The notes below the pieces were generated by a model. That model was not told the DNA's origin and searched no databases. It saw nothing but the letters and a program-made list of their open reading frames with translations. Positions 1 through 9,010 of a stretch of 64,000 nt of DNA are shown piece by piece. The DNA is from Billgrantia antri (GTDB lineage: Bacteria > Pseudomonadota > Gammaproteobacteria > Pseudomonadales > Halomonadaceae), in assembly GCF_019430905.1 (NCBI RefSeq), contig NZ_JAHYCA010000001.1:1-64000 (forward strand), read 5' to 3'. The stretch's first letter is position 1. Every line of letters begins with the position of its first letter. The position numbers and the translations under genes are program-made.

Positions 1-13
1 ATTACCTGATCGA

Positions 14-25
14 TTGTTAAAGAGC
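14..25 (-). promoter_or_regulatory. rRNA-operon boxA antitermination element
   Basis: Read on the minus strand this is GCTCTTTAACAA, the classical boxA core of gammaproteobacterial rRNA leaders, bound by the NusB-NusE antitermination complex in E. coli. It lies downstream of two rrn-like promoters on the same strand, so the 16S rRNA gene should begin a short way beyond the left edge. The rRNA itself is not in the window. Confidence 0.85.
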
Positions 26-80
26 GTCTCGCTTGCTGTCGGGGCCGTGAGGCCTCGCCAGCGCCCTGCGAGGAAGGCGT

Positions 81-108
81 ATTCTACTGAAGCGCCGGAG
101 TTTGTCAA
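81..108 (-). promoter_or_regulatory. rrn promoter, proximal (TTGACA-N16-TAGAAT)
   Basis: On the minus strand a -35 TTGACA (103-108) and a -10 TAGAAT (81-86) are separated by 16 bp and followed by a GC-rich discriminator. That is the layout of stringently controlled rRNA promoters. It is the promoter nearest the boxA element. Identification is from motif and context only. Confidence 0.75.
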
Positions 109-206
109 CTCTCTTCGAGGCCGCCACCGAAATGACCCTGGCATCGAAGACCGGCCTGGGCCGGCGACCGCAAGCCCGCTTGCGGACTTGCTTTCGAGTG
201 GGGCGC

Positions 207-234
207 ATTCTACCGAATCCGCCGCGGGCGTCAA
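207..234 (-). promoter_or_regulatory. rrn promoter, distal (TTGACG-N16-TAGAAT)
   Basis: A second minus-strand promoter has -35 TTGACG (229-234), a 16-bp spacer, -10 TAGAAT (207-212) and the discriminator GCGCCCC. It has the same -10 and spacer length as the proximal promoter 126 bp downstream, so the rRNA operon has tandem promoters. The rest of the 456-bp non-coding stretch holds a possible third, weaker promoter near 336-377 (TTGACG preceded by an A/T-rich UP-like tract) and no gene. Confidence 0.72.
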
Positions 235-456
235 GTGCGAATTTTACGAAGCGAATCGTAAAACTCAAAGCAAGACAGCCACTTACCACTCTTCCCACCG
301 CCTGCAACGTTGCCCGTCGCCGGCAGCGGATGCGTACTTTACGGGCTGCCCAGTAATGACGCAACCCTTTGCGTCAAAAAAATATAGCTCAGGTTTCTGA
401 CAGCAGCCATGACTGCGATCAATTTTCTCACCTTCAGACGCAGGTAACGAGATGCA

Positions 457-1941
457 TCAGATGATGAAGAGTTCGACGAATCGATGTACCGGCGTGGCTT
501 CCAGCTGTGCTTGATTGCTGCACAACGAGAATATTCGCTCGCAGCGACCGTCGGGGAAGCGCGTGGCCAGGTTGCGCCGAAACTTCTCCTCTAGCATGGG
601 AATGCCTTCGTCGCGACGTCGTCGATGTCCGAGTGGATACTCCACTTCGACGCACTCCGTAGCGCTGCCGTCGCGGAAGAACACCTGGATGGCGTTGGCG
701 ATAGAGCGCTTGTCGGCAGCCAGATAGTCTTGGGTGTAGCGGGGTTCCTCTCTTACTTTCATCTTCCCGCGCAGGGTATCTATCAGCGGATGCTGATGAT
801 GAAAATCGTCTTCGTAGTGCTCGGCGGTCAGGTCACCAAAGATGAGCGGCACAGCCACCATGTACTGCAAGCAGTGGTCACGGTCCGCCGGGTTGGCCAG
901 CTTGCCCTCCTTGGAGATGATGCGGATCGCCGACTCATGGGTGGTGATGACGATACGCTCGATCTCATCGAGGCGGTCCTTGACCTGGGGATGCAAGCGC
1001 ACTGCAGCCTCGCAGGCAGTCTGGGCATGGAATTCTGCCGGGAAGGCGATCTTGAACAGGATGTTTTCCATCACATAGTTGCCGAACTCACGCTGGAAGC
1101 GAAACTTCCTCTCCCCTTCAGGTTTGATCGCCTGATCCTTGTTGGTCTTCGAGAAGAGCACGTCGTAGAAGCCCCATTGTGGCGCACTGAGCACCCCGGG
1201 TATGCCCATCTCACCACGCAGGGCAATATCGGCCAGGCGCACGCCACGAGAAGTGGCATCTCCCGCCGCCCAGCTCTTGCGTGAGCCGGCGTTGGGCGCA
1301 TGGCGATAGGTACGCAGACTCTGACCGTCAGCCCAAGCGTGCGACAGAGCCGACATCAGTTGATCCCGACTCGCCCCCATCAGATGGGCGGCCACCGCTG
1401 TGGATGCCACCTTGACCAGGACCACATGATCCAGGCCAACCCGGTTGAAGGAGTTTTCGAGCGCTAGCACTCCCTGGATCTCATGAGCCTTGATCATGGC
1501 CTCGAGGACGTCGCGCATGGTCAACGGCGCCTCGCCCTGGGCGACTCGCTTTTGCGAGAGGTGATCCGCCACGGCGAGAATGGCACCCAGGTTGTCGGAG
1601 GGATGCCCCCACTCGGCGGCAAGCCAGGTGTCGTTATAGTCGAGCCAGCGCACGATGCAGCCGGTATCCCAGGCAGCCTTGACAGGATCCAGGCGGAAGG
1701 AGGTGCCCGGCACCCGGGCACCATGGGGCACGACGGTGCCTTCGACGAGCGGCCCCAGGTGCTTGGTGCATTCCGGGAAGCGCAACGCCAACAGGCCACA
1801 GCCCAGGGTATCGATGAGACAGTTGCGTGCGGTATCCAGCGCCTCGTCGCTCTCGATCCGATAGTCGAGAACGTAGTCGGCGATCATCTGCAGTTCAGGG
1901 TCGTAATCGGGACGGACGTTGCGTTCGACGGTGGCGCTCAT
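457..1941 (-). CDS. prpD: 2-methylcitrate dehydratase PrpD
   Basis: Dehydrates 2-methylcitrate in the methylcitrate cycle of propionate breakdown (cytosol). The 494-residue protein spans the whole MmgE/PrpD family length. The conserved segment [17 protein letters not shown] is at residues 101-117. It is the last gene of the regulator-prpB-prpC-acnD-prpF-prpD run. Because acnD and prpF are also present, PrpD is probably redundant with, or complements, the AcnD/PrpF route; that is inference from the operon type known in Shewanella and Pseudomonas. Start: ATG at 1941, preceded by a GGAG-type ribosome binding site. The 91 bp between prpF and prpD contain no obvious terminator, so co-transcription is likely. 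Confidence 0.95.
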   Translation of the reverse strand: MSATVERNVRPDYDPELQMIADYVLDYRIESDEALDTARNCLIDTLGCGLLALRFPECTKHLGPLVEGTVVPHGARVPGTSFRLDPVKAAWDTGCIVRWLDYNDTWLAAEWGHPSDNLGAILAVADHLSQKRVAQGEAPLTMRDVLEAMIKAHEIQGVLALENSFNRVGLDHVVLVKVASTAVAAHLMGASRDQLMSALSHAWADGQSLRTYRHAPNAGSRKSWAAGDATSRGVRLADIALRGEMGIPGVLSAPQWGFYDVLFSKTNKDQAIKPEGERKFRFQREFGNYVMENILFKIAFPAEFHAQTACEAAVRLHPQVKDRLDEIERIVITTHESAIRIISKEGKLANPADRDHCLQYMVAVPLIFGDLTAEHYEDDFHHQHPLIDTLRGKMKVREEPRYTQDYLAADKRSIANAIQVFFRDGSATECVEVEYPLGHRRRRDEGIPMLEEKFRRNLATRFPDGRCERIFSLCSNQAQLEATPVHRFVELFII

Positions 1942-2032
1942 GCTCCCTCCTGTCGCAGGCTCGATGTCGTCTCCTCACTATAGAAAACGCCCCAAGCCTT
2001 GCGACCCGGGGCGAAGCCTATAAGGCTAATGC

Positions 2033-3211
2033 CTAGAACGAATCGCCGGGCACACGCACCCAGCCTTCCATCAACACCCGGGCGCTGCGGCTCATCACCG
2101 CCTTGGTTGCCGTCCACTGGCCGTTGGGCTGAGAGGCTTCCGCCCCCACTCGCAGCGTGCCCGATGGATGCCCGAAGTGAACCGAGTTGCGTTCGCCGCC
2201 GCCCGCCGCCAGGTTGACCAGGGTGCCGGGCACCGCCGCCGCCGTGGCGATGGCGACCGCTGCCGTGCCCATCATGGCGTGGTGCAGCTTGCCCATTGAG
2301 AGCGCGCGCACCAACAGGTCGATGTCACTGGCCTTGATCGCCTTGCCGCTCGAAGCGACATAGTCGGACGGCGGCGCAACGAAGGCCACCTTGGGCGTGT
2401 GCTGCCGCTCGGCCGCCTCGGCAACGTCAGAGATCAGTCCCATGCACACCGCGGCATGGGCGCGAATCGACTCGAACATCGCCAACGCCCTGGTGTCGCC
2501 GTTGATCGCCTCCTGCAGCTCGGTACCGCTGTAGCCAATCGCTTCCGCATTGACGAACACGGTGGGAATACCAGCATTGACCATTGTTGCCGAGAGGGTG
2601 CCCACCCCCGGCACCTCGAGTTCGTCGACGAGATTGCCGGTAGGGAACATCGCACCTTCGCCGTCGGCCGGATCCATGAACTCGACCGCCACCTCGGCGG
2701 CCGGGAAGGTCACGCCGTCGAGCTCGAAGTCGCCGGTCTCCTGCACCTCGCCGTTCGTGATTGGTACACGCGAAACGATGGTCTTGCCGATGTTGGCCTG
2801 CCAGATCCGCACCGTGGCCAGGCCGTTCTCGGGGATTCGCGACGAATCCACCAGGCCATTGCTGATGGCAAAGGGACCCACTGCCGCCGAGAGATTGCCG
2901 CAGTTGCCGCTCCAGTCGACAAAGGGCTTGTCGATGGAGACCTGGCCGAACAGGTAGTCGACATCGTGCTCGGGGCTTTCACTCTTCGACAGGATCACCG
3001 TCTTGCTCGTGCTGGAGGTGGCCCCGCCCATGCCATCGATCTGCTTCTGATAGGGGTCGGGGCTACCGATAACGCGCAGCAGCAAGGCATCACGGGCCGG
3101 GCCGGGCTTGCGTGCCTCCTCGGGCAGGTCGTCCAGACGGAAGAAGACGCCTTTGCTGGTCCCGCCGCGCATATAGGTGGCGGGAATCTTGATTTGAGGG
3201 ACATGTGCCAT
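2033..3211 (-). CDS. prpF: 2-methylaconitate cis-trans isomerase PrpF
   Basis: Isomerises the 2-methylaconitate made by AcnD, supporting the AcnD branch of the methylcitrate cycle. The 392-residue protein begins MAHVPQIKIPATYMRGGTSK. Lys70 (in TSSTSK) and Cys104 (in SGNCGN) correspond in context to the catalytic Lys and Cys described for Shewanella PrpF. The frame stays open to 3271. I chose the ATG at 3211 because it begins the conserved PrpF N-terminus and has AGGA 10 nt upstream; the ATG at 3220 is a near alternative. It directly follows acnD. Confidence 0.92.
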   Translation of the reverse strand: MAHVPQIKIPATYMRGGTSKGVFFRLDDLPEEARKPGPARDALLLRVIGSPDPYQKQIDGMGGATSSTSKTVILSKSESPEHDVDYLFGQVSIDKPFVDWSGNCGNLSAAVGPFAISNGLVDSSRIPENGLATVRIWQANIGKTIVSRVPITNGEVQETGDFELDGVTFPAAEVAVEFMDPADGEGAMFPTGNLVDELEVPGVGTLSATMVNAGIPTVFVNAEAIGYSGTELQEAINGDTRALAMFESIRAHAAVCMGLISDVAEAAERQHTPKVAFVAPPSDYVASSGKAIKASDIDLLVRALSMGKLHHAMMGTAAVAIATAAAVPGTLVNLAAGGGERNSVHFGHPSGTLRVGAEASQPNGQWTATKAVMSRSARVLMEGWVRVPGDSF

Positions 3212-3274
3212 GAGGTTCATTTCCTGAAGGGAGGAGCGCCCGGCAAGAACCGGGGCGCTCACATTACGCATGGG

Positions 3275-5890
3275 TCAGGCCGTCGCTTCGGTTTCGGACT
3301 CGAGGAAGTCCTGGGCGAAGCGCTGCAGCACGCCGCCGGCCGAATAAACCGTGACCTCCTCGGCGGTATCCAGGCGGCAGATCACCGGCACCCGATCGAC
3401 TTCGCCGGTCTTGCGATGGATGACCAGCTCGAGGGTCGCCCGGGGAGCAGGCTTGCCCTCCACGTCATAGGTCTCGGTGCCGTCGAGCTGCAAGGTGTGA
3501 CGCGTGGTGCCTTCCTCGAACTGCAGCGGCATCACACCCATACCGACCAGGTTGGTGCGGTGGATGCGCTCGAAGCCCTCGGCGACGATCGCCTCCACTC
3601 CGGCCAGTGCCACGCCCTTGGCTGCCCAGTCGCGCGAGCTGCCCTGACCGTAGTCGGCCCCGGCGATGACGATCAGCGGCTGGCCGCGCTCCATGTAGGT
3701 CTCGATGGCCTCCCACATGCGCGTCACCTTGCCTTCCGGCTCGATGCGCGCCAGCGAGCCCTGGATCACGTCACCGTTGTCATCGCGCACCATCTCGTTG
3801 AACAGCTTCGGGTTGGCCAGTGTGGCGCGCTGGGCTGTGAGGTGGTCGCCGCGGTGGGTGGCGTAGGAGTTGAAGTCCTCCTCCGGCAGGCCCATCTTCG
3901 CCAGGTACTCGCCCGCCGCGCTGTCCAGCAGGATGGCGTTGGAGGGCGACAGATGGTCGGTGGTGATGTTGTCGGGCAGGATTGCCAGCGGACGCATGCC
4001 CTTCAGCGCTCGCTCGCGCGCCATGTTGCCCTCCCAGTAGGGCGGCCGGCGAATGTAGGTACTCTGCGGGCGCCAGTCGTAGAGCGGGCTCTTGGCCTGT
4101 TCCACCTCGTCGAGGTTGAACATCGGGATGTAGACCTGCTTGAACTGCTCCGGCTTGACGTACTCGCCAACGATGGCATCGATCTCCTCGTCGCTGGGCC
4201 ACAGATCCTTGAGCGTGACCGGCTTGCCGTCCTTGTCATAGCCCAACGCGTCCTTCTCGATGTCGAAGCGCACGGTACCGGCAATGGCGTAGGCCACCAC
4301 CAGCGGTGGCGAGGCGAGGAAGGCCTGCTTGGCATAGGGATGTATGCGTCCGTCGAAATTACGGTTCCCGGAGAGCACCGCCGTGGCGTAGAGGTCGCGG
4401 TCGATGATCTCCTGCTGGATCTCCGGGCGCAGCGCGCCGGACATGCCGTTACAGGTGGTGCAGGCATAGGCCACGATGCCGAAACCGAGCTTCTCCAGCT
4501 CGGGCAACAGCCCGGCCTCTTCCAGATAGAGACGCGCAACTTTCGACCCTGGAGCGAAGGAGGACTTCACCCACGGCTTGCGCAGGAGGCCCAGTTCGTT
4601 GGCCTTCTTGGCCAGCAGCCCCGCCGCCACCACGTTGCGCGGGTTGGAGGTGTTGGTACAGCTGGTGATGGCGGCGATGATCACCGCGCCGTCGGGCATT
4701 CGGCCAGCCCTCTCTTCGGCCAGCGCCTGCTCGAGGTTCGTGGCGATGCCGCGCTCGGCCAGCGCCGAGGTCGGCAGACGACGATGCGGGTTGGAGGGGC
4801 CGGCTAGGTTGCGCTCGACGCTGGAGAGGTCGAAGGTGAGTACGCGTTCATACTCGGCGCCTTTCAGGTTGTCGGCCCACAGCCCCACGGTCTTGGCATA
4901 GTGCTCCACCAGCGCCACCTGCTCCGGTTCGCGTCCGGTGATGGTCAGGTAGTCGAGGGTCTGCTGGTCGATGTAGAACATCGCCGCGGTGGCACCGTAC
5001 TCCGGCGTCATGTTGGAGATGGTGGCCCGGTCGCCGATGGTCAGGCTCTCCGCACCTTCGCCGAAGAACTCCAGGTAGGCGCCCACCACCCGCTCCTGGC
5101 GCAGGAACTCGGTAATGGCCAGCACGATGTCGGTGGCGGTAATGCCCGGCTGACGCTTGCCGGTCAGCTCCACGCCGACGATGTCGGGCAGGCGCATCAT
5201 CGAGGGACGGCCGAGCATCACGGTCTCGGCTTCGAGCCCGCCGACGCCGATGGCGATCACGCCCAAGCAGTCGATGTGCGGGGTGTGGCTGTCGGTGCCC
5301 ACGCAGGTATCGGGATATGCCACACCGTCGCGCGCCTGGATCACCGGCGACATTTTCTCCAGGTTGATCTGGTGCATGATGCCGTTGCCGGCAGGGATCA
5401 CATCGACGTTCTTGAACGCGGTGCGCGTCCAGTCGATGAAGTGAAAGCGATCCTCGTTGCGGCGATCCTCGATGGCACGGTTCTTGTCGAACGCCTGAGG
5501 GTCGTCGCCGCCGCACTCCACGGCCAGTGAGTGATCGACGATCAGCTGGGTCGGCACCACCGGATTGACCTTGGCCGGGTCGCCGCCCTTCTCGGCAATG
5601 GCATCGCGCAGTCCGGCCAGGTCGACCAGCGCCGTCTGGCCGAGGATGTCGTGGCACACCACCCGCGCCGGGTACCAAGGGAAGTCAAGGTCGCGGCGCC
5701 GCTCGATCAGCTGTTTGAGCGCATCGGTCAGCAGTTCCGGCTCGCAGCGGCGCACCAGCTGCTCGGCCAGCACGCGAGAGGTATAGGGAAGCGTGTCGTA
5801 GGCACCGGGCTGGAGCTCCTCGACGGCCGCACGCACGTCGAAATAGTCCAGCTCGGTACCGGGAAGCGTTTTACGATATTGAGTGTTCAT
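3275..5890 (-). CDS. acnD: Fe-S-dependent 2-methylcitrate dehydratase AcnD
   Basis: Aconitase-superfamily enzyme (871 residues) that converts 2-methylcitrate to 2-methylaconitate, which PrpF then isomerises. The aconitase [4Fe-4S] ligand motifs are visible: SCTNTSNP near residues 414-421 and CTTCNG near 476-481. The C-terminal swivel domain has the ADYGQGSSRDWAAKG signature. It resembles AcnD rather than AcnA/AcnB by its start MNTQYRKTLPGTELDYFD and by its place between prpC and prpF. A hairpin at 5930-5951 separates it from prpC and could tune expression. The ATG at 5890 fits the family N-terminus. Confidence 0.95.
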   Translation of the reverse strand: MNTQYRKTLPGTELDYFDVRAAVEELQPGAYDTLPYTSRVLAEQLVRRCEPELLTDALKQLIERRRDLDFPWYPARVVCHDILGQTALVDLAGLRDAIAEKGGDPAKVNPVVPTQLIVDHSLAVECGGDDPQAFDKNRAIEDRRNEDRFHFIDWTRTAFKNVDVIPAGNGIMHQINLEKMSPVIQARDGVAYPDTCVGTDSHTPHIDCLGVIAIGVGGLEAETVMLGRPSMMRLPDIVGVELTGKRQPGITATDIVLAITEFLRQERVVGAYLEFFGEGAESLTIGDRATISNMTPEYGATAAMFYIDQQTLDYLTITGREPEQVALVEHYAKTVGLWADNLKGAEYERVLTFDLSSVERNLAGPSNPHRRLPTSALAERGIATNLEQALAEERAGRMPDGAVIIAAITSCTNTSNPRNVVAAGLLAKKANELGLLRKPWVKSSFAPGSKVARLYLEEAGLLPELEKLGFGIVAYACTTCNGMSGALRPEIQQEIIDRDLYATAVLSGNRNFDGRIHPYAKQAFLASPPLVVAYAIAGTVRFDIEKDALGYDKDGKPVTLKDLWPSDEEIDAIVGEYVKPEQFKQVYIPMFNLDEVEQAKSPLYDWRPQSTYIRRPPYWEGNMARERALKGMRPLAILPDNITTDHLSPSNAILLDSAAGEYLAKMGLPEEDFNSYATHRGDHLTAQRATLANPKLFNEMVRDDNGDVIQGSLARIEPEGKVTRMWEAIETYMERGQPLIVIAGADYGQGSSRDWAAKGVALAGVEAIVAEGFERIHRTNLVGMGVMPLQFEEGTTRHTLQLDGTETYDVEGKPAPRATLELVIHRKTGEVDRVPVICRLDTAEEVTVYSAGGVLQRFAQDFLESETEATA

Positions 5891-5926
5891 GTCGACGGTC
5901 TTCGCGTGGTAGAGGGTAAAGCAGCG

Positions 5927-5951
5927 TAAAAGGCGGCCCTCAGGCCGCCTT
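5927..5951 (-). terminator. GC-rich hairpin with short T tract between prpC and acnD
   Basis: On the minus strand AAGGCGGCC-TGAG-GGCCGCCTT (5930-5951) is a perfect 9-bp stem with a 4-nt loop, running into TTTTACGC. It looks like a leaky intrinsic terminator or an RNA-stabilising intercistronic hairpin inside the prp operon. It would let prpBC be expressed above acnD-prpF-prpD. Confidence 0.55.
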
Positions 5952-5965
5952 GGATAGGTAGAAGC

Positions 5966-7093
5966 TCAGTCGCGCTCCTCGATTGGCACCCACTCGCTCT
6001 TCTCCGGGCCGATATAGTCGGCGCTGGGGCGAATGATGCGGTTGTTGGCACGCTGCTCGAAGACATGGGCACACCAGCCGGTCACGCGCGAGCAGACGAA
6101 GATCGGAGTGAACAGCTTGGTGGGAATATCCATGAAGTAGTAGGCGCTGGCATGGAAGAAATCGGCGTTGCAGAACAGCTTCTTCTCGCGCCACATGACT
6201 TCCTCGACTCGCTCGGATACCGGATAGAGGACCGTGTCGCCCACGTCCTCGGCCAGTTTTTTCGACCACTGCTTGATGATGGCGTTGCGCGGGTCGGATT
6301 CGCGATAGATCGCGTGCCCGAAGCCCATGATCTTCTCCTTGCGTTCGAGCATGCCCATGATCTTTTGCTCGGCCTCTTCCGGCGACTGCCAGTTCTCGAT
6401 CATGTCCATGGCCGCCTCGTTGGCACCGCCGTGCAGCGGGCCACGCAGCGAGCCGATGGCACCGGTCACGCAGGAGTGCATGTCGGAGAGGGTCGAGGCA
6501 CACACCCGAGCGGTGAAGGTCGAGGCATTGAATTCGTGCTCGGCATACAGGATCAGCGAGACGTTCATCACCCGCGCGTGAAGCTCTGACGGTGCCTCAC
6601 CGCGCAGCAGATGCAGGAAGTGAGCGCCCACCGACTCGTCGTCGGTCTCGGTCTCGATGCGCACGCCGTCGTGGCTATAACGGTACCAGTAACAGATGAT
6701 CGAAGGCAGCACAGCGAGCAGTCGGTCGGAGACGTCCTGCTGCTCATCGAAGCTCTCCTCGGTCTCGAGGTTGCCAAGCATCGAGGCGCCGGTGCGCATC
6801 ACGTCCATGGGATGGGCACTGGCCGGAATCTGCTCGAGCACGGTCTTGAGCGCTGCCGGCAGGCCACGCAGCCCCTTGAGCTTGCTGACGTAGGCATCGA
6901 GCTCGGCCTGGTTCGGCAGCTTGCCCTTGAGCAGCAGGTAGGCCACTTCCTCGAAGCGCGCCTTCTCGGCCAGCTCCTTGATATCGAAGCCGCGATAGGT
7001 CAGGCCGGAACCGGTCTTGCCGACGGTACACAGGGCCGTACTGCCGGCGCTCTGGCCGCGCAGGCCGGCACCACCGATGGGTTTGTCTGACAT
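5966..7093 (-). CDS. prpC: 2-methylcitrate synthase PrpC
   Basis: Condenses propionyl-CoA with oxaloacetate to 2-methylcitrate. This is a 375-residue type I citrate-synthase fold. The likely catalytic residues are His221 (GPLHGGANE), His260 (GFGHAIYR) and Asp311 (CNADFFHASAYY); the family motif AEHEFNAS is at 184-191. Start: ATG at 7093 with AAGGAG 8 nt upstream; an upstream in-frame extension to 7177 is open but overlaps the end of prpB. Its place between prpB and acnD separates it from the housekeeping citrate synthase gltA. Confidence 0.96.
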   Translation of the reverse strand: MSDKPIGGAGLRGQSAGSTALCTVGKTGSGLTYRGFDIKELAEKARFEEVAYLLLKGKLPNQAELDAYVSKLKGLRGLPAALKTVLEQIPASAHPMDVMRTGASMLGNLETEESFDEQQDVSDRLLAVLPSIICYWYRYSHDGVRIETETDDESVGAHFLHLLRGEAPSELHARVMNVSLILYAEHEFNASTFTARVCASTLSDMHSCVTGAIGSLRGPLHGGANEAAMDMIENWQSPEEAEQKIMGMLERKEKIMGFGHAIYRESDPRNAIIKQWSKKLAEDVGDTVLYPVSERVEEVMWREKKLFCNADFFHASAYYFMDIPTKLFTPIFVCSRVTGWCAHVFEQRANNRIIRPSADYIGPEKSEWVPIEERD

Positions 7094-7142
7094 GTCGTGT
7101 CTCCTTGATATGGCGTGTTGTTGTCGGCGTGACTGGTCGGAC

Positions 7143-8033
7143 TCAGGTGTCCGCGCCTTTTTCGGCAAACAGTGCATCGAGCTTCTGCTCGAAAGCGTGG
7201 TAATTGAGGAAGTCGTAGAGCTCGTCGCGGGTCTGCATCAGCTCGACCACGTCACGCTGATGGCCATTGTCGCGGATGCTCTGGTAGACCTTGAGGGCTG
7301 CAGCATTCATGGCGCGGAAGGCCGACAGGGGATAGAGCACCATGCGACAGCCCACCTCGGCGAGCTCCTGCTGGCTGAACAGCGGCGTGGCGCCGAACTC
7401 GGTGATGTTAGCCAGAATCGGTGCATCGACTCGCTCGCAGAACGCGCGGTAATCGTCCAAGGTATGCACCGCCTCGGCGAAGATGGCATCGGCCCCCGCC
7501 TCGATGCAGGCATTGGCACGGTCGATGGCGGCGTCCAGCCCCTCCTTCTGGAAGGCATCGGTACGCGCGATCAGGTAAAAGTCAGCGTCGATGCGTGCAT
7601 CGGCAGCCGCCTTGATGCGATCGACCATCTCCTGCCTGGAAACGATCTCCTTGTTGGGGCGGTGCCCGCAGCGCTTCTGCGCCACCTGATCCTCGAGGTG
7701 CACGGCAGCCACACCGGCGCGCTGCATCTCCTTGACGGTGCGGGCAATGTTGAAGGCTCCGCCCCAGCCGGTGTCGATATCCACCAGCAGTGGCAGGTCA
7801 GTAGCGCCACAGATGCGGTGCGCGTCCTGGGCCACGTCATTCATGGTGGTCATGCCCAGGTCGGGTAGGCCGAACGAGGCGTTGGCCACGCCGCCGCCGG
7901 ACAGGTATATCGCCTGGTGACCGACCCGCTCGGCCATCATCGCGGTGTAGGCGTTGATGGTGCCGACGATGGGCAGCGGACGATTGGCTTCGAGGGCGGC
8001 GCGGAAACGAGCGCCGGGGGTGGGTTGCGTCAT
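7143..8033 (-). CDS. prpB: Methylisocitrate lyase PrpB
   Basis: Cleaves 2-methylisocitrate to pyruvate and succinate, the last step of the methylcitrate cycle. 296 residues, isocitrate-lyase/PEP-mutase superfamily. Metal-binding DIDTGWGG is at 85-92, and the catalytic loop KRCGH is at 120-124 with Cys122. The ATG at 8033 follows AGAGGAA by about 8 nt; the longer open frame to 8105 would run into the regulator gene. It is the first catabolic gene after the GntR regulator, 31 bp downstream of it. Confidence 0.96.
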   Translation of the reverse strand: MTQPTPGARFRAALEANRPLPIVGTINAYTAMMAERVGHQAIYLSGGGVANASFGLPDLGMTTMNDVAQDAHRICGATDLPLLVDIDTGWGGAFNIARTVKEMQRAGVAAVHLEDQVAQKRCGHRPNKEIVSRQEMVDRIKAAADARIDADFYLIARTDAFQKEGLDAAIDRANACIEAGADAIFAEAVHTLDDYRAFCERVDAPILANITEFGATPLFSQQELAEVGCRMVLYPLSAFRAMNAAALKVYQSIRDNGHQRDVVELMQTRDELYDFLNYHAFEQKLDALFAEKGADT

Positions 8034-8064
8034 GGTAGGTTCCTCTGTGATCTGCTCGCTGGCC

Positions 8065-8775
8065 TCAAGCGGTCGCCTCGGCCTGCTCCTTGAGAATCTC
8101 GGCATAGCGGTCGGCCACGTTGGCCCGCGAGGCGCTGACGTGGCGGCGCATCAGCAACTCGGCCAACTCGGCATCGCCCGCTTCGATGGCATCGACGATG
8201 CGATGGTGTTCGACGAAGGCGCGCTGAGGCCGGGTGCCGCTGGCACTGAACTGGGTGCGATAGAGCCTGACCAGGTAGTAGAGGTCGTCGCACAGCATCG
8301 TCATCAGCATGCGATTATGGCTGCCTAGGACGATGCGGTAGTGGAAGTCCAGGTCGCCCTCGCGCTGATAGTAGGCCTCGCCGCTCTTGAGGTCGGATTG
8401 ACGCTCATGCAGCGCCAGCACTTCGCGCAAGCCGGCGATTTCCTCGCGGGTCATGTGCTCGGCGGCAAGTCGAGCTGCCATGCTCTCGAGCGCCTCGCGC
8501 ACATCGAACAGCTCGAGCAGCTCTTTCATCGACAGCTTGACCACCCGCGCCCCGACGTGCGGCACGCGCTCGATCAGGCGGTGAGCTTCCAGGCGGCGCA
8601 TTGCCTCGCGCAGTGGACCGCGGGAAATTCCGTAGGCCTTCGACAGGCCTGGCTCGGTGATCTTGCTGCCCGGTGCCAGTTCGCCGCGGACGATGGCGTC
8701 CTGCAGCTGGTGAAAAACCCGTTCAGCCAAGGTCCGGACTTCAGGAGAGGTTTGTTCTGGAGCAGCTGAGTTCAT
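8065..8775 (-). CDS. GntR/FCD-family regulator of the prp operon
   Basis: Winged-helix GntR regulator of the FadR/FCD subclass (236 residues). The N-terminal HTH includes [20 protein letters not shown]. The C-terminal FCD domain carries the Asp/His ligand-type residues of that fold. It heads the operon, so it probably senses a propionate-pathway metabolite and autoregulates; this gene is often called prpR in the literature, but it is not the sigma-54-type PrpR of E. coli. The ATG at 8775 has no Shine-Dalgarno and lies close to the predicted transcription start, so it may be translated from a very short leader. A TTG at 8790 is in frame but lies inside the operator. Confidence 0.88.
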   Translation of the reverse strand: MNSAAPEQTSPEVRTLAERVFHQLQDAIVRGELAPGSKITEPGLSKAYGISRGPLREAMRRLEAHRLIERVPHVGARVVKLSMKELLELFDVREALESMAARLAAEHMTREEIAGLREVLALHERQSDLKSGEAYYQREGDLDFHYRIVLGSHNRMLMTMLCDDLYYLVRLYRTQFSASGTRPQRAFVEHHRIVDAIEAGDAELAELLMRRHVSASRANVADRYAEILKEQAEATA

Positions 8776-8778
8776 GAT

Positions 8779-8792
8779 AATTGTCGACAATT
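8779..8792. promoter_or_regulatory. Operator: 14-bp palindrome AATTGTCGACAATT
   Basis: This is a perfect dyad directly downstream of the predicted transcription start of the prp operon and upstream of the regulator start codon. The core TGTCGACA recurs at 8899-8906. Short palindromes of this kind are typical FCD-GntR operators. Binding here would block transcription from the promoter at 8806-8834. Assignment to the adjacent regulator is inference from position. Confidence 0.7.
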
Positions 8793-8805
8793 GGGGAATA
8801 AAGTG

Positions 8806-8834
8806 ACTTTAGACATTGCCTTCCCGTCGGTCAA
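8806..8834 (-). promoter_or_regulatory. Sigma-70 promoter of the prp operon
   Basis: On the minus strand -35 TTGACC (8829-8834), a 17-bp spacer and -10 TAAAGT (8806-8811). The expected start near 8799 falls just before the palindromic operator, giving a compact repressible promoter. Confidence 0.65.
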
Positions 8835-9010
8835 CCACCCATTTACTGGGATGCGCTACGCCTTTGGTTGTAAGCTCTGGGAAAAGCATCTTACTTGCTG
8901 TCGACAATCTTGACAGCATTGGTGAAAAAAACCATTAGCAGACCAACGCCTCTCACGACAAAATACACTCTGCCCCCTAGAATGGATGGCCGGTTCTGAA
9001 AGGCCCCCTC

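Noticed and set aside
3212..3271. Upstream start for prpF at 3271
   Set aside because: No ribosome site, it adds residues not seen in PrpF, and the start lies 3 bp after the acnD stop. The ATG at 3211 fits the family N-terminus.
2399..4807. Very long plus-strand open frame (802 codons) opposite prpF and acnD
   Set aside because: It is antisense to two clear enzymes. Its translation is rich in His, Gly, Arg and Val from reversed codons and has no family motif; it is a high-GC shadow.
8776..8790. TTG start at 8790 for the GntR regulator
   Set aside because: It would lie within the palindromic operator and adds five atypical residues; the ATG at 8775 is simpler.
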